Shown one piece after another: positions 23,587 to 34,693 of a stretch of DNA of 60,827 nt. The position numbers and the translations under genes are program-made. The DNA comes from an uncultured Candidatus Altimarinota bacterium (GTDB lineage: Bacteria; Patescibacteriota; Gracilibacteria; BD1-5; UBA6164). The stretch covers positions 1 to 60,827 of the forward strand of contig CALDZK010000002.1 in the NCBI GenBank assembly GCA_937944145.1, given 5' to 3'. A model generated the notes under the pieces. The model was given only the letters and a program-made list of their open reading frames with translations. It was not told the DNA's origin and did no database searches. How positions within the stretch are numbered: position 1 is the stretch's first letter; the number at the start of each line of letters is the position of its first letter.

Positions 23587-25245
23587 ATGGCAAAACAAAT
23601 ACAATACAGTAATGATGCAAGATCAGCAATGTTTGCTGGTATAGAACAAGTCGCAAAAACAGTAACCGTAACTATGTGACCAAAAGGGAGAAATGTTGTA
23701 TTTGATAAATGATTTGGAGCACCTCAGGTAACCAATGATGGAGCTACAATCGCTCGTGAAATAGAGCTCGAAGATAAGTTCGAAAACATGGGGGCAGAAC
23801 TCGTAAAAGAAGCAGCTGAGAGAACAAATACCCTTGCTGGTGACGGAACTACTACTGCGACCCTTCTCACCTACGCACTCGCAAAAGAATGACTCAAGAA
23901 TATTAACTCAGGAGTAAATGCTGTAGAGTTAAAAAATGGAATGAAAAAGGCCTGAGAACTCATAGTACAAGAGCTCGAAAAAACAGCTATTTCTATCAGC
24001 AGTAAACAAGAAGTATCACAAGTTGCGACTATCTCAGCACAAGATGAAAAAGTAGGGGAAATCATAGCTGAGGCTATGGAAAAAGTAGGAAATGATGGAG
24101 TGATATCTGTAGAAGAAGGACAGACGTTTGAAATGGAAGTGGAAATAACCGAATGAATGCAGTTTGATCAAGGATACATGAGTCCATATATGGTAAGTAA
24201 CACTGACAAGATGATTGCCGAAATCAAAAATGCCCCTATCCTCATTACTGATAAAAAAATCACCAATATGAAAGAGTTCCTTCCTCTTTTGGAGCAACTT
24301 GTTCAGAGTGGAAAAAAAGATCTTGTGATTATTGCAGATGACATAGAATGAGAAGCTCTTACGACAATTATTCTCAATAAACTCAAATGAGTACTCAATG
24401 TCCTGTGAGTAAAAGCTCCAGGTTTCTGAGATAAGAAAAAAGAAATGCTCAGAGATATAGCTGTTTTAACTGGTGGTACACTGATAACAGAGGAGCTTGG
24501 GATGAAACTCGAAAGTACGACTCTAGATCAGCTCGGAAATGCAAAAAACATAGTATCTACACAAGATACTACAACTATCATAGGTGGTACTGGATCACTA
24601 GAGGATATTCGCTCAAGAGTCCAAGAACTAAAATCTCAGTATGAGAGTTCTGATAGTAGTTATGATAAAGAAAAACTCGCTGAGAGAATCGCAAAACTCT
24701 CAGGAGGAGTTGCCGTTATCAAGGTATGAGCAGCAAGTGAAATAGAGATGAAAGAAAAAAAACTTCGTATAGAAGACGCTCTCAATGCTACCCGTGCTGC
24801 CGTATCTGAATGAGTGGTTGCTGGTGGTGGTATCGCACTTCTCAGAGCTTCTAAGATCCTTGAATGACAAGATTTTGGAAACGATGATCAAAACATCTGA
24901 AGGAGTATCGTAAAAGAAGCACTCTCCTACCCTGCAAAACAGATCATCCAAAATGCTGGAAAAGATGAAAGCGAAATACTCCAAAAAATCATCTGACACG
25001 CAGAAAATCAGTACTGATACGATGCTGCAACAGATCAGTTTGTAGATATGATAGAGTCATGAATCATAGATCCAAAAAAAGTAGAAAGAATAGCCCTCCA
25101 AGAAGCTATATCTCTTGCAGGGATGTTTCTGACTACAGAAGCAGCTATTACCGATATACCAGGAAAATGATGAGATGCTCCGGCTATGCCTCCTATGTGA
25201 TGAATGGGGTGAATGTGAGGTATGCCAGGAATGGGGATGATGTAG
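23587..25245 (+). CDS. groL: Chaperonin GroEL
   Basis: GroEL is the 60-kDa folding chamber. The 552-residue product has [20 protein letters not shown], the ATP-site [50 protein letters not shown], the hinge [11 protein letters not shown] and the classic C-terminal [15 protein letters not shown] tail. Many of these glycines are TGA. Ends with a terminator at 25264. Confidence 0.98.
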
Positions 25246-25263
25246 AAAAAGCTATTATTTTAT

Positions 25264-25293
25264 AAAAAAGTCTTGAGAAATCAGGGCTTTTTT
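25264..25293 (+). terminator. Terminator after groEL
   Basis: A 13-bp stem (AAAAAAGTCTTGA / TCAGGGCTTTTTT, with G-T pairs) closes on a GAAA tetraloop and ends in T, 18 bases after the groEL stop. Confidence 0.85.
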
Positions 25294-25347
25294 GTGTTTT
25301 AGGGCTAAGTGTGGTATTTTTAGAGAATATCCGTTACTGTAAAAATT

Positions 25348-26982
25348 ATGTGAAACGTAGAACTTGCATCACTCTCTGAAAAAATCGAGGTCCCAAAACT
25401 TCCAGAGATAGCTCCACGCTCGATACAAGAACTGAAACACGATATCATATATGGACTATGAGAAAATAACAATACCTCTAAGGACGATATGGAAAACATG
25501 ATTTCGTGGATGAGAACAAAATTTTTTCATAGGGATAGTCTTATCTCTATTGATAGAGTAGTAAACTCATGAAATAGTATAAATTGAGAAGGAATCAAAG
25601 AGGTTATTAAAAATCATATCCTACTCACAAAAATCCTCAATGAAACGGTAAATATACTCAATGTCTATGACAAACCAGAACATAAAATAGGTATGCAGGA
25701 ATTAGTATCAGATATAGTACTTCAGATGAAACATACAGACTTCTCTGGCGAAGATAAACAAAGTCTTTTAGAGAGGGTTGATGCTTATCATGATTTTCAT
25801 TATGTATACAAGAGGTACTATGCAGAGAAATACAATTTGTCTGATGAGTTTATTTTAAAAATAGAGTGAGGATCTGAACTCATTGAAGTTGATGGGTGGT
25901 TAGAAGGGGCTATGAATCAAGAAGGTTGAATGAATATGGACGCAGTACAAGAGTTTGAAACGATGCTCGATAATGAATTATGAAAGACAAAAGATATACA
26001 AGAAAATATTTCTTTGAATGAGTATCCATGACAGGACATAGTTATGAGTCTTTTTATCCACCCAGAGTTTCCATGAAAAGTGAAATCAGAACTCATAGAA
26101 AAAAGAGTTGAAAAGATTTTTTGAAATCAGGTAACCCTAAAATGACAAAATATAATCAGTCAAAACTATGATAGTATTATTTCAAAAGTTGCACAACTAT
26201 GTAAAAATAATTCTGATATACAGAAACATTTTCTTGCTCTACTGAAACAGCTTATTATCCCAAGTTCAAGAAAAAGCTCGTTGTTTTTACAGAAGCTATA
26301 TAAACTCTGAGTTATAGATAATAACACGGCTCTATTGTATCTTGAGTGAAAAACTTGATTCAAAAGAGGTACAATGACTATGAATCAATTTATAGATGAT
26401 TTCGGACTCCCTAGTGATTTAGTTGATTCTATGGGAGATATTTTAGGAGAAGGATTGGATTCAAAACAGATTCAAAATTTCTCAAAGATGATTCAATACT
26501 TCCTGAGAATAGAGTCTGAATGAGGGTATAATGTTGAAAATTATGCGTGAGTTAGTTCGGCACAATGATATCTTCAAACACTCAAGAAGAATGCAAAATA
26601 CAGAGTAGCAAGTACAGGAGAATTTTCATGGTGGAAGCTATGAATCAAAATGAAACCAGGAAAAAACTGGAAGTGAAGTTCACTAGACACGAGACTCAGA
26701 AAACTTCCAGAAAGTGTAAGGGGAAAATTTAGAGGACTCTCTAAGCAGTACAATTTGATATGAAACCCTTGAGCTCAATCCGTAAAGAGTCTTTCAGCTA
26801 CAGAGCAAGTACTCTTAAATTTTGGGCATATATATGACCGTAACAAAGGACATTTTATAAAAGCCCTCAATGGAAGTATAGAGAGTGTAGAGTATCTCTA
26901 TTCAAAAATACATCATACAAAAGTAGACGGCAATACTAAAAACCTTATGAAGGTAGCAAAAAAAGAAATTTACGGTGTTTAG
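25348..26982 (+). CDS. Large helical protein with lysozyme-like C-terminal region
   Basis: This 544-residue protein is not firmly recognised. The N-terminal 350 residues are helical and charged with no signal peptide. The C-terminal 190 residues resemble a soluble lytic-transglycosylase fold: a hydrophobic helix ending in LRIESEGGYNVENYAGVSSA with a candidate catalytic Glu, a following GYLQTLKK (compare the GxxQ segment of SLT enzymes), and NPGAQSVKSLSATEQVLLNF, like the NP/dQ...Q motif of related peptidoglycan or phage hydrolases. This match is by eye and may be wrong. The lack of a secretion signal is odd for such an enzyme. Confidence 0.55.
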
Positions 26983-27009
26983 TCTTGCTATTATACTCCT
27001 CTTCCCTAC

Positions 27010-27043
27010 AATCTCTCTAGTTTAAAACCTAGAGAGATTTTTT
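27010..27043 (+). terminator. Terminator between the 25348 gene and the RNA methyltransferase
   Basis: An 11-bp perfect stem (AATCTCTCTAG / CTAGAGAGATT) with an 8-base loop and T-run ends at the base before the next ATG (27044). Confidence 0.75.
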
Positions 27044-28480
27044 ATGAAAAAATGACATATACTGGAAGACATAACTGTAGAAAAACTTGTTTTTGGTGGA
27101 AAATGATTTGTAAGACTAGACGAATGAGTGACTGATAGTAACAAAAAGAAAGTCCTTTTTATAACTGGTTGAGCTGTTCCTGGGAGTATTGTAGATGTGA
27201 AGATAATAAAAAAGAGGAAGGACTACTACGAGAGTCAGATAGTTGCTGTAAAGAAAAAATCCCTTATTGAAACAGGAGCATACGAACTATTTCCTGGAGC
27301 TCCATGGATGAATATAGACTACAACGAACAGTTAAAAATCAAGCAAACGCAAATTGAGGAATCATTTTTTCATGTTCAAAAGATTCAACCGGAGATAAAC
27401 TTTCTCCCTATTATACCTGCTCCAGATCAGTTTGGGTACAGAAATAAGATAGAATTCTCTTTTGGAAAATATATTTCTCATAAAGAAGAAGTATTTCAAG
27501 AGTTTAATGTCGGGTTTCATAAAAGAGGAGAGTTTAGCAAGGTAGAAGATTATGATGAATGTCTGCTTATAGACTCAGAGCAGAATATACTCTATAAAAA
27601 AATAAAAGATTTTGCAAAGCAGTCGTGACTTCCAGTGCATGATCAAAAGATGTGAACAGGCTTTCGGAGACATATACTGATTCGTAAAACATATTTTACA
27701 AATCAGACAATGGTAATATTCTCATATTTTCCAGAGTACTTTGAAAATAAAAAAGATTTAGAAAGTGCTCTTATCGATATAAAGAAGTTTTTTATAGAGC
27801 TAGCAGAGTCTGATACTTCCCTATCTTCTATATACCTGAGTCATAACTCTAACAAGTCTGATACAGTTATTGGAGATATGGAACTTATATGTGGTTCAGA
27901 AGTGATTACAGAAGAGTTATTAGGCTTACAATTTGATATAGGTCCAAAGAGTTTCTTTCAAACAAACTCCCGTGGAGCAGAGCTACTCTATACTCTTGTA
28001 AAGGACTTTTCTCACAAAGAAAGTTTCAAAAATGGTACCGTACTAGATCTTTATGGAGGAACAGGAACTATTGGAATGATTATGAGCGACATAGCAAAAG
28101 ATGTCATCAGTGTTGAACTCAATGAAGAAGCAAGCACAAACGGACAAAGAAATGCTCAAAAAAACTCTATAAATAATGTAGAGTTTATAAATGTAAAAGT
28201 CGAAGATTTCTTGAATGATTATATAGAAAAGTGAATGAAAGCAGATCTACTTATTATAGACCCCCCCAGAGCTGGAATGCATCCAAGTGCTCCAGAGAAT
28301 ATTCTCAAATTTAACACAAAACAGATTATCTATGTCAGTTGTAATCCTGCTACTCTTGCCAGGGATTGCCAGTATATACTCGAAAATTCTGATTATACTA
28401 TAGAAAAAGTACAAGCTGTTGATATGTTCCCTCATACGCATCATATAGAGACTGTAGTGAGTTTTATAAAAAAAGACTAG
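27044..28480 (+). CDS. RlmD/TrmA-type (uracil-C5) RNA methyltransferase lacking the Fe-S cysteines
   Basis: This 478-residue SAM-dependent enzyme methylates C5 of a uridine in rRNA or tRNA. An N-terminal TRAM-like domain (EDITVEKLVFGGKGFVRLDE) precedes the catalytic core: FFQTNSRGAELLY, the SAM loop LDLYGGTGTIGM, DPPRAGMHP and the nucleophile Cys in YVSCNPATLARD, with the general-base region VDMFPHTHHIE at the end. In RlmD/RumA the segment before the 'YxxQLxxK' helix carries a CxxxxxCGGC cluster; here it reads GAYELFPGAPWMNIDYNEQL, with no cysteine, so the 4Fe-4S cluster is absent. Substrate (U747, U1939 or tRNA U54) cannot be assigned. Confidence 0.9.
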
Positions 28481-28500
28481 AATAAATCTAGTCTTTTTTT
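28468..28500. terminator. Bidirectional terminator between the methyltransferase and dnaA
   Basis: A 14-bp perfect stem (AAAAAAAGACTAGA / TCTAGTCTTTTTTT) with a 5-base loop lies between two converging genes. It contains the methyltransferase stop codon and ends four bases before the dnaA stop. Confidence 0.9.
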
Positions 28501-28504
28501 ATAT

Positions 28505-29926
28505 TTATATTCCTATCCCATCTTTTATAGCATTCACCTCATAGAGGAGGTTTTTATCTTTTTTGATGATTTTTTCGAGCTTATTACAGCTATAGAGAAC
28601 AGATGCATGGTTTCTTCCAGAGAAGATATTCCCTATCCTTTCGTAGGTATAATTCATCTTTGTTTTGAGGAGATACATAGAAACTTGCCTTGGGATCATA
28701 AACTCTTTTTTTCTATTCCCTCCGAGTATTCCCTCTTTTTCGATTCCAAAATGTTTACTGACAGCATCTATGATATCTTCGTAACTTCTGATTGTTGTCT
28801 TGTGTGTACGTGGAGTTCTCCCTTCTCCGAGTAGGTCTTTGGTATAACTGAGTTTTTGGAGTTTGCTTGCTATTCTCTCAAGTGTTGGGGTGTTTCCTGT
28901 GAGTTCATACTCTGCAATCATTTGATTGAGAACCCCCTCGAGTTCACGAACGTTTTCTGTAACATTAGCAGCGATAAACTCTGCCACATCTTGTGGTATG
29001 AGAAACTCTCTTTCTCTTGATTTTTCTTGTATGATAGCGAGTCTCGTCTCATAGTCAGGTTTTCCTATATCTACAGTGATTCCCCACTCAAAACGACTTC
29101 TGAGTCTTGGTTCGAGTTCTGTGAGTTCTTTTGGAACTCTGTCCCCACTGATAATTATCTGTTTATTTGCGTCATAGAGAAGATTAAAAACATTGTAGAG
29201 TTCATTTTGTGTCTGTTCTTTTTTACTGAGAAACTGTACATCATCGAGAATAAGTACATCCATCTCTCTGTATTTTTGTCTCATCTTTTCTACATTTCTC
29301 TTTTTTACAGCTGTTACATATTCTGTGATGAACTTATCTGCAGTAGAGTATACTACTTTTTTATCTTTTACTTTTTTAATTATCTCATTCCCTGTTGCTT
29401 GGAGGAGATGAGTCTTTCCAAGACCTACATCTCAGTAGATATAGAGAGGATTATATGATTTTCCAGGATTTCTCGCAACAGCTTCACAAGCAGAAAAAGC
29501 AAGTTGGTTATCAGCACCAACGATAAAATTACTCAGAGCATATCTGTCATTTACACTTTTCTTTTGTTGCATAGTTACGCTGGTGTAAGAAAGTTTTTCA
29601 TCTTTTTTTACTTGTCTGAGAGTAGATTTATAAAAGGTAGTGCAATCTACTGAGTCAGTATTAGAAGGATTATCTATATTTATATCAACTCTAAAATTGA
29701 TTTTTTTAATTGTTTCACCAAATTCTTTTTGTGCTGCTAGGAGAGTCTGATTCATGAACTTCGCTTCTATATTATCTTTCATAAAAGCAGAGACAGTCCC
29801 AAAAATAATTTCATCTTTCCCTATTTCAAGTATAGACATCTTTCTAAAGTACACAAGGAAATCTTGTTTCTTGATGTCTTCTATAAGTGATAGTAAAATA
29901 TTTTTTAGGTGAAAATGCTTTTCCAT
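28505..29926 (-). CDS. dnaA: Chromosomal replication initiator DnaA
   Basis: DnaA opens the origin. The 473-residue product has the N-terminal protein-interaction domain, a short linker, AAA+ with NPLYIYGDVGLGKTHLLQA (Walker A), MDVLILDDVQFLSKKEQTQN (Walker B), sensor and LEPRLRSRFEWG box, and the C-terminal DNA-binding domain with GGNRKKEFMIPRQVSMYLLK and the signature GRNHASVLYSCNKL. The P-loop Gly is TGA. The ATG at 29926 is in frame with the family N-terminus. Confidence 0.97.
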
Positions 29927-29988
29927 AGCTATAAAAAGTATTTAAAAATATAAAAATAACTCTTGTCTAATACCTGAATTATGTCTCT

Positions 29989-30016
29989 AATGTAAGCATA
30001 TTGTTATCTGAGTCAA
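29989..30016 (-). promoter_or_regulatory. Putative dnaA promoter
   Basis: On the minus strand, TTGACT (30016-30011) and TACATT (29994-29989) are separated by 16 bp, giving a leader of about 55 bases to the dnaA start. Confidence 0.45.
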
Positions 30017-30042
30017 AAGAAAAAAATATTTGACACTAGCTA

Positions 30043-30065
30043 TGTGTATAATTAATTTATACAAC
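30043..30065. promoter_or_regulatory. DnaA-box-like sites upstream of dnaA
   Basis: TTATACACA on the minus strand (30051-30043) matches the DnaA-box consensus TTATNCACA. A weaker site, TTATACAAC, is on the plus strand at 30057-30065. The flanking 200 bases are AT-rich. Two sites could be an autoregulatory operator or an edge of an origin. Confidence 0.4.
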
Positions 30066-30136
30066 TATTATTTTGCTTTGCTTGAGCAAATGCTTACAAT
30101 ATTTTAAGGACTATTATTATATTGATACTTTTTATA

Positions 30137-31015
30137 ATGTTAAAAAGAAACATTCTGTTTTTATTTACATTTTTGTGTTTCCTATTGCTTGGAATATTTT
30201 TAGTTTTTTCTTTTGGAAAAGATGAAAAAAATATATTTTTTTCATATCCTGAGGGAGATATACATTTTGCAGGAGAAAATGTCCCAATAAGTACAAGCAA
30301 TTATTACAACAAACAACGATTTGATAAAGAATTCACCATCTCTGGAAATAACCTCTATCAGTTCTATCTCTATGTAAAGAGGTATCCTCTTTATATCCCC
30401 TATATAGAAGAGCAACTCAAGGCAAGCGATATACCAAATGACTTTAAATACCTACCCATAGCAGAGAGTGCTCTGAGAAATGACGTAGTTTCTAGTGCTG
30501 GAGCTGCAGGGATATGGCAGTTTATGCCTGAAACAGCAAAACAATATGGACTCAGAGTAGACGAGTTTGTAGATGAGAGATACAATTTTCAAAAATCCAC
30601 AGAATCTGCTATAGCCTATCTCAAAGAGCTTCATAGACAGTTTGATGATTGGTCTCTAGTGGCTGCATCATATAACAGATGAGAAAATGCTATAGCAAAA
30701 GCTCTTAGAGATCAAGATGTGGATAACTATTATGATCTCTACCTCAATAAAGAAACATCTCGATATGTTTTTAGAATTATTGCTATCAAGTATCTCGTAG
30801 AATGATATTTGAAACAAAAATGACTTATTGATACATTTATAGGAGGAGTATATCACCCTCCAGAAACAGAAATCTTGTCTGTCAACCAGATTACAGATAT
30901 CCTACAGTGGAGTAAGCAAGAGGAGTATAGCTATAGGGATATAAAAATACTCAACCCACGGATTATCTGAAATACTCTTCCTGAGGGACAGTGGGAAATA
31001 ATAGTTTTGAAATAA
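30137..31015 (+). CDS. Membrane-anchored lytic transglycosylase (MltD/SLT type)
   Basis: This 292-residue protein cleaves peptidoglycan glycan strands. It starts with an N-terminal membrane or signal helix (about residues 5-26), then an SLT domain: LPIAESALRND with the catalytic Glu110, SSAGAAGIWQFMPETAKQYG, and AASYNRGENAIAKAL. The C-terminal part (YSYRDIKILNPRI) resembles the start of a LysM-like or substrate-guiding segment of MltD. The ATG at 30137 is preferred over an in-frame TTG at 30122. It lies upstream of the DUF1704 pair with only nine bases to the next gene. Confidence 0.92.
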
Positions 31016-31024
31016 GAGAAAAAT

Positions 31025-32578
31025 ATGAAATTTTATATAAAACTTTTTTTTACAAAAAATATAGATCAGATCATAGATCTGGCAAACAGCTATGTTTTTC
31101 ATGGTGATCTAGAAAAGATAATAGAAGTAACTTATAGTTATAGAGAGATAGAATGAGGGTTCTTACTAAACGAAACACTGTTTGAAGAGTACCTCTGAGA
31201 TAATTATCCAAAATACTCTATAGATTTCCTCGGGAGGAAATATAAGTACAAAATACAAGTTCAAATCGTACTCATAGATGATATACTCAAAAAAGCCCTC
31301 AAGATAAAAGTTTGTTCTCGTAGTGAATCTATACGTCGAGGGGTTTTTGTGGAGGCACTTGAGTACGTGAAAAATATCCTAGAAATATCAGTTATGTGAG
31401 TAGAGTTTGAGCTCGAAAAAGCAGGAGTCGCACATAAACTCACAGATAAAAAAGTCCAAAAAAGAGTATCTGAAATAGAAAAACGAGAAAAGTTAGCTTT
31501 TTGACCAAAAGTTATAGACAACATGGAAGAATTTTCACCTTGTTATAACTTTATAGTAAGAAACCATGAATCAAGAAAGAAATTCCTCTCAGAGAAAGAT
31601 CAAAAAGCAATGCAAAAGTATCTAAAAATCATCAGAGGATCATCATCGTGTGAACTCACCGATAGTCCGAGAGTCCTAAAAAAACATCTAAAAGGAAGTT
31701 TCTTAAAAAAACAAATATCCAGGAAAGATTATAGGATCGTTTTTGACAGCGTCTGTGAGTTTTATGGACTCCCTCAAAAAACTAAACTCTCTAATGCAGG
31801 GTCTATATATGATGGTGACAATTTTTTAGAGATCCCAAGAGATGAAGCACACGCATTTTTTACTATAGAGAGACTCCTCAAGCTCCTGACTCACGAGATA
31901 GAGTCTCATTATATAAACTCTTATAATGGAAAGCTTTTATTGTGAAATTTTCGAGGTTCAAAAAATCTCCCAAAAGAAGAATGACTCGCGATGTTCATGG
32001 AGAAGATCTTTCATGGTTACAGCTATGAAAACATCGATAACATAGTAGAGTATTTTTTTACTATCATGGCTGGTGAATGCTTGGAGTGAGATAAGTTTGA
32101 AGACTTTATGCGTATCATGGGAAAAGAATATAAATGTAAGCGTTCGTATAAGAGCTCTGTTATACGTGCAAAGAGAAATTACTCTTCAACCTTTATATGA
32201 GTACAACACAAGGATGTAGTATATTTTCGTGGGCTTACAGAAATTATATGTTTTCTAAAAAACGGTGGCCAATTCAAAAAATTATTCCTATGAAAGATAG
32301 GGTTTCACGATGTAGACAATCTCTTTTCTATATATGAGAGTTATGAGAATAAGCAGGATTTAGTATTTCCTATCTTCATCTCGGATTTGATATACTATTA
32401 TATGATAGAAAAGCAAAATAATTCAGATTTTGTTTTTGAGGCTCCAGAGTATTACCTCTACCTCAGAAAAAAGTACTGGTTTGTTGGTTTAGATTCTTTT
32501 GATATTATTGGCCAGATTCAAAGAAAGTGGAAAAAAATAGAAAAGATAATAAAACTGGTAGAAAAGGCATCGATGTAG
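31025..32578 (+). CDS. DUF1704 family metallopeptidase A (MATCAP-like)
   Basis: This 517-residue protein has the two hallmarks of DUF1704: an HExxxH zinc site, His290-Glu291-x3-His295 in LLTHEIESHYIN, and a downstream PKEEGLAMFMEKI motif (Glu-Glu-Gly320-Leu-Ala), the 'QEGLA' motif whose Glu is the third metal ligand. The family includes eukaryotic MATCAP (KIAA0895L), a tubulin tyrosine carboxypeptidase. Bacterial members have no known substrate. The N-terminal half includes a KTKLSNAGSIYDGD-like segment also seen in family members. No signal peptide is present, so it is likely cytosolic. It lies 9 bases after the transglycosylase and 60 before a paralogue. Confidence 0.85.
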
Positions 32579-32638
32579 TTTGATAATACGCAATAATTAT
32601 GCTATCCTATACTATATAAGGATATATTATCACTGTAT

Positions 32639-34234
32639 ATGAACGAAAAGACAAACATCTCCCCAAATATCGAAGATACTATAGAATCCATAGTAACAGA
32701 AGATTTCCTAAAACTTACGGGTTTTATTTTTGCATATGATTCTTCGGGATATAACACAAAATTATTCTCGAACTTTCTATGAATTTCTTATGATATAAGT
32801 ATCTGATACCAAGACTTCCTCTCTCAATCATATTCTTCTCTAAAAGCAAAAAAACAAGACTTCTTACAAATACAAAAGGCACTAAAAAACATAGATAATT
32901 GTGACACTTTATGAGAAAAGTGTCAGTATTATGCACTCAATTTTGAAAAGATTATGTATTTTTTCGATCTGTTAGAACTCTATATCCCGATCGAAGCAAG
33001 AAAAATAGACATATATAGTAAGCAAGTATGAGCTTCTTCTCAAGAAATAAGAGAAATAGAAGCTCTTGAAGAAAAAATCTATGGAAAAAAGATATCAGAT
33101 CAACCCAAATACGCTCTGGTAGCTACAAAACAAATAAGAAGAAGGTATGGAGAAAACGAGAAACTCCTATCTAAGGAAGAAGGAATATTTATAGAGAAGA
33201 TATTATCATCCCTAGAACAAGAGTTTTCAAATACTGTTTCTAGTAAATGAGAAAATAACAATATACATCTAGAGGATCCGCTCTTAGGAATAAAGGAACT
33301 TGATAAGTCCATACTTGATAAGGAAATACCTCAAGAGAAGTACATAAAAATATTTGAATTATGTATAGAAATACTTGCAATACCCAGTGCGTGAGTGAAC
33401 CTAAAAGAAAATATCTCTAATGTTTCTGTAAGTTATAATGGTATAAATATACCCAAAAATCACCCTAGCTATAAAACACTTACCGTAAAAAGAATTATTG
33501 AGTTGATATCTCATGAGCTTGAGAGACATATGATAGGAAATGTAAACAATAAAAAACTAATAGGAACGTTTAAATCACTTTCTTATTTATGACAAGAAGA
33601 ATGAATGGCTCATGTTATAGAGAAACTGAGTATGGGAAATAGTCTAGATAATATTCCTGTAAATAGATACCTCCCGAGAATGCTTGTGTGAGAACTCTAT
33701 AATGGTCCAACTTTCAAGAGATTTCTCGGAATTATGAATAAACTTGATGGAGAAAATATGGATATTGACTCTTTCTTTGTGAGATTTAAGAGATGAAAGG
33801 ATGAGGAGCTCCCATGAGTGAATCCAAAAGAAAAACTCTATGGTATAGGAGCGCTAGAAATCATAGATAGAATTAAATCTGGTGAAAATCCTCTCGGAAT
33901 GTTTCTTGCAAAAAATGGAAAAGATGAACAAAAAATAATAAATACTATAGTAGGAAAAACAGACGATAATGAAATCACTCCACAGATGTTAGAGGCTCAG
34001 GAGATAACTCTACCTCTTATGCTCTGAGATCTTATACGCTACAAACTCCTTTGCCCTGTAGAAGACAGAGAGTTTAATTATTGAGGGTTCTTAAAGTACT
34101 TTAGGGATCGTTATGGAGAGATGTTTGAACATTTTTGAATAAACTATAGAGACTTTATCCTATGACATATACTCGAACATAGAAAGAAAAATGCTCGAAA
34201 GGTACAAGAAATAGTAGATATTATTCATCAATAG
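32639..34234 (+). CDS. DUF1704 family metallopeptidase B (paralogue of A)
   Basis: This 531-residue protein is built like its upstream neighbour: HExxxH at His292-Glu293-x3-His297 (LISHELERHMIG), then a QEEGMAHVIEKL motif with Gly322 encoded by TGA. The spacing from HExxxH to the EEG motif is nearly the same in both (25 residues), and both carry an 'I-N-x-P' segment (YNGINIPKNHP) before the zinc helix. The N-terminal 170 residues are an acidic, helical region rich in Lys and Glu. Sequence similarity outside motifs is low, so the duplication is old. No signal peptide is visible. It ends before rnpB. Confidence 0.82.
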
Positions 34235-34235
34235 T

Positions 34236-34263
34236 TTTACTTTTGTTCCCTAATATATAAAAT
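34236..34263 (+). promoter_or_regulatory. rnpB promoter
   Basis: TTTACT (34236-34241) and TAAAAT (34258-34263) with a 16-bp spacer place the start of transcription about 8 bases downstream, at the 5' end of RNase P RNA inferred from its P1 helix. This is the promoter with the best independent support. Confidence 0.6.
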
Positions 34264-34270
34264 CACTCTC

Positions 34271-34627
34271 ACGTGAGAGGAGGTATCTACGTTCTACTTT
34301 GTAGAATGAGGAAAGTCTGGACATCATGAGAACAGCCCTGAAGCTAACGGCTTCGGATATGAGGAGAATTCATAAACTCATATTACAGCCAGTGCCGCAG
34401 AGACTATACTATCCCCCAGGGAGAAAGGTGAAAAGTCACTCTCAGAGTGATCCTCTACTGTGAAGTAGATGTGGTGGTAAACCTAGGGTGATGCAATGGG
34501 AATGGTCCCGCGATAGGTTATTGTTCTCTATCGCTTAGAAGCGGGATACTCAGCTAGAGCGTGTCAGCGATGATACGTCGAGATAGATTGATACCGAGAT
34601 ACAAAATCCGGCTTATTACTCTCACGT
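34271..34627 (+). ncRNA. rnpB: RNase P RNA (bacterial type A-like)
   Basis: RNase P RNA is the catalytic subunit that removes 5' leaders from pre-tRNAs. The conserved GAGGAAAGTC of helix P4/J3 lies near 34310, followed by the GGACATCATG-like part, an internal GGTAAACC (about 34480), and the 3' conserved ATCCGGCTTAT near 34605. The ends pair: ACGTGAGAG (34271-34279) with CTCTCACGT (34619-34627) forms P1. The size of 357 bases is typical. The nearby promoter and terminator frame it. Confidence 0.95.
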
Positions 34628-34644
34628 TTTTCTTGTATTTTACT

Positions 34645-34678
34645 ATAATTCCCTATACTATCAGGGAATTATTTTTTT
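34645..34678 (+). terminator. Terminator of rnpB, ending at the adk region start
   Basis: A 10-bp stem (ATAATTCCCT / AGGGAATTAT) with an 8-base loop is followed by T's that run up to an ATG at 34679. A perfect TATAAT (34644-34649) overlaps the first arm and could be the -10 box of adk. Confidence 0.75.
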
Positions 34679-34693
34679 ATGTATCATCGATTT

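Noticed and set aside
30030-30058. TTGACA (30030-30035) as a strong promoter for the lytic transglycosylase
   Set aside because: The nearby TATAAT is only 11 bp away and the 16-17 bp position has a poor -10 match.
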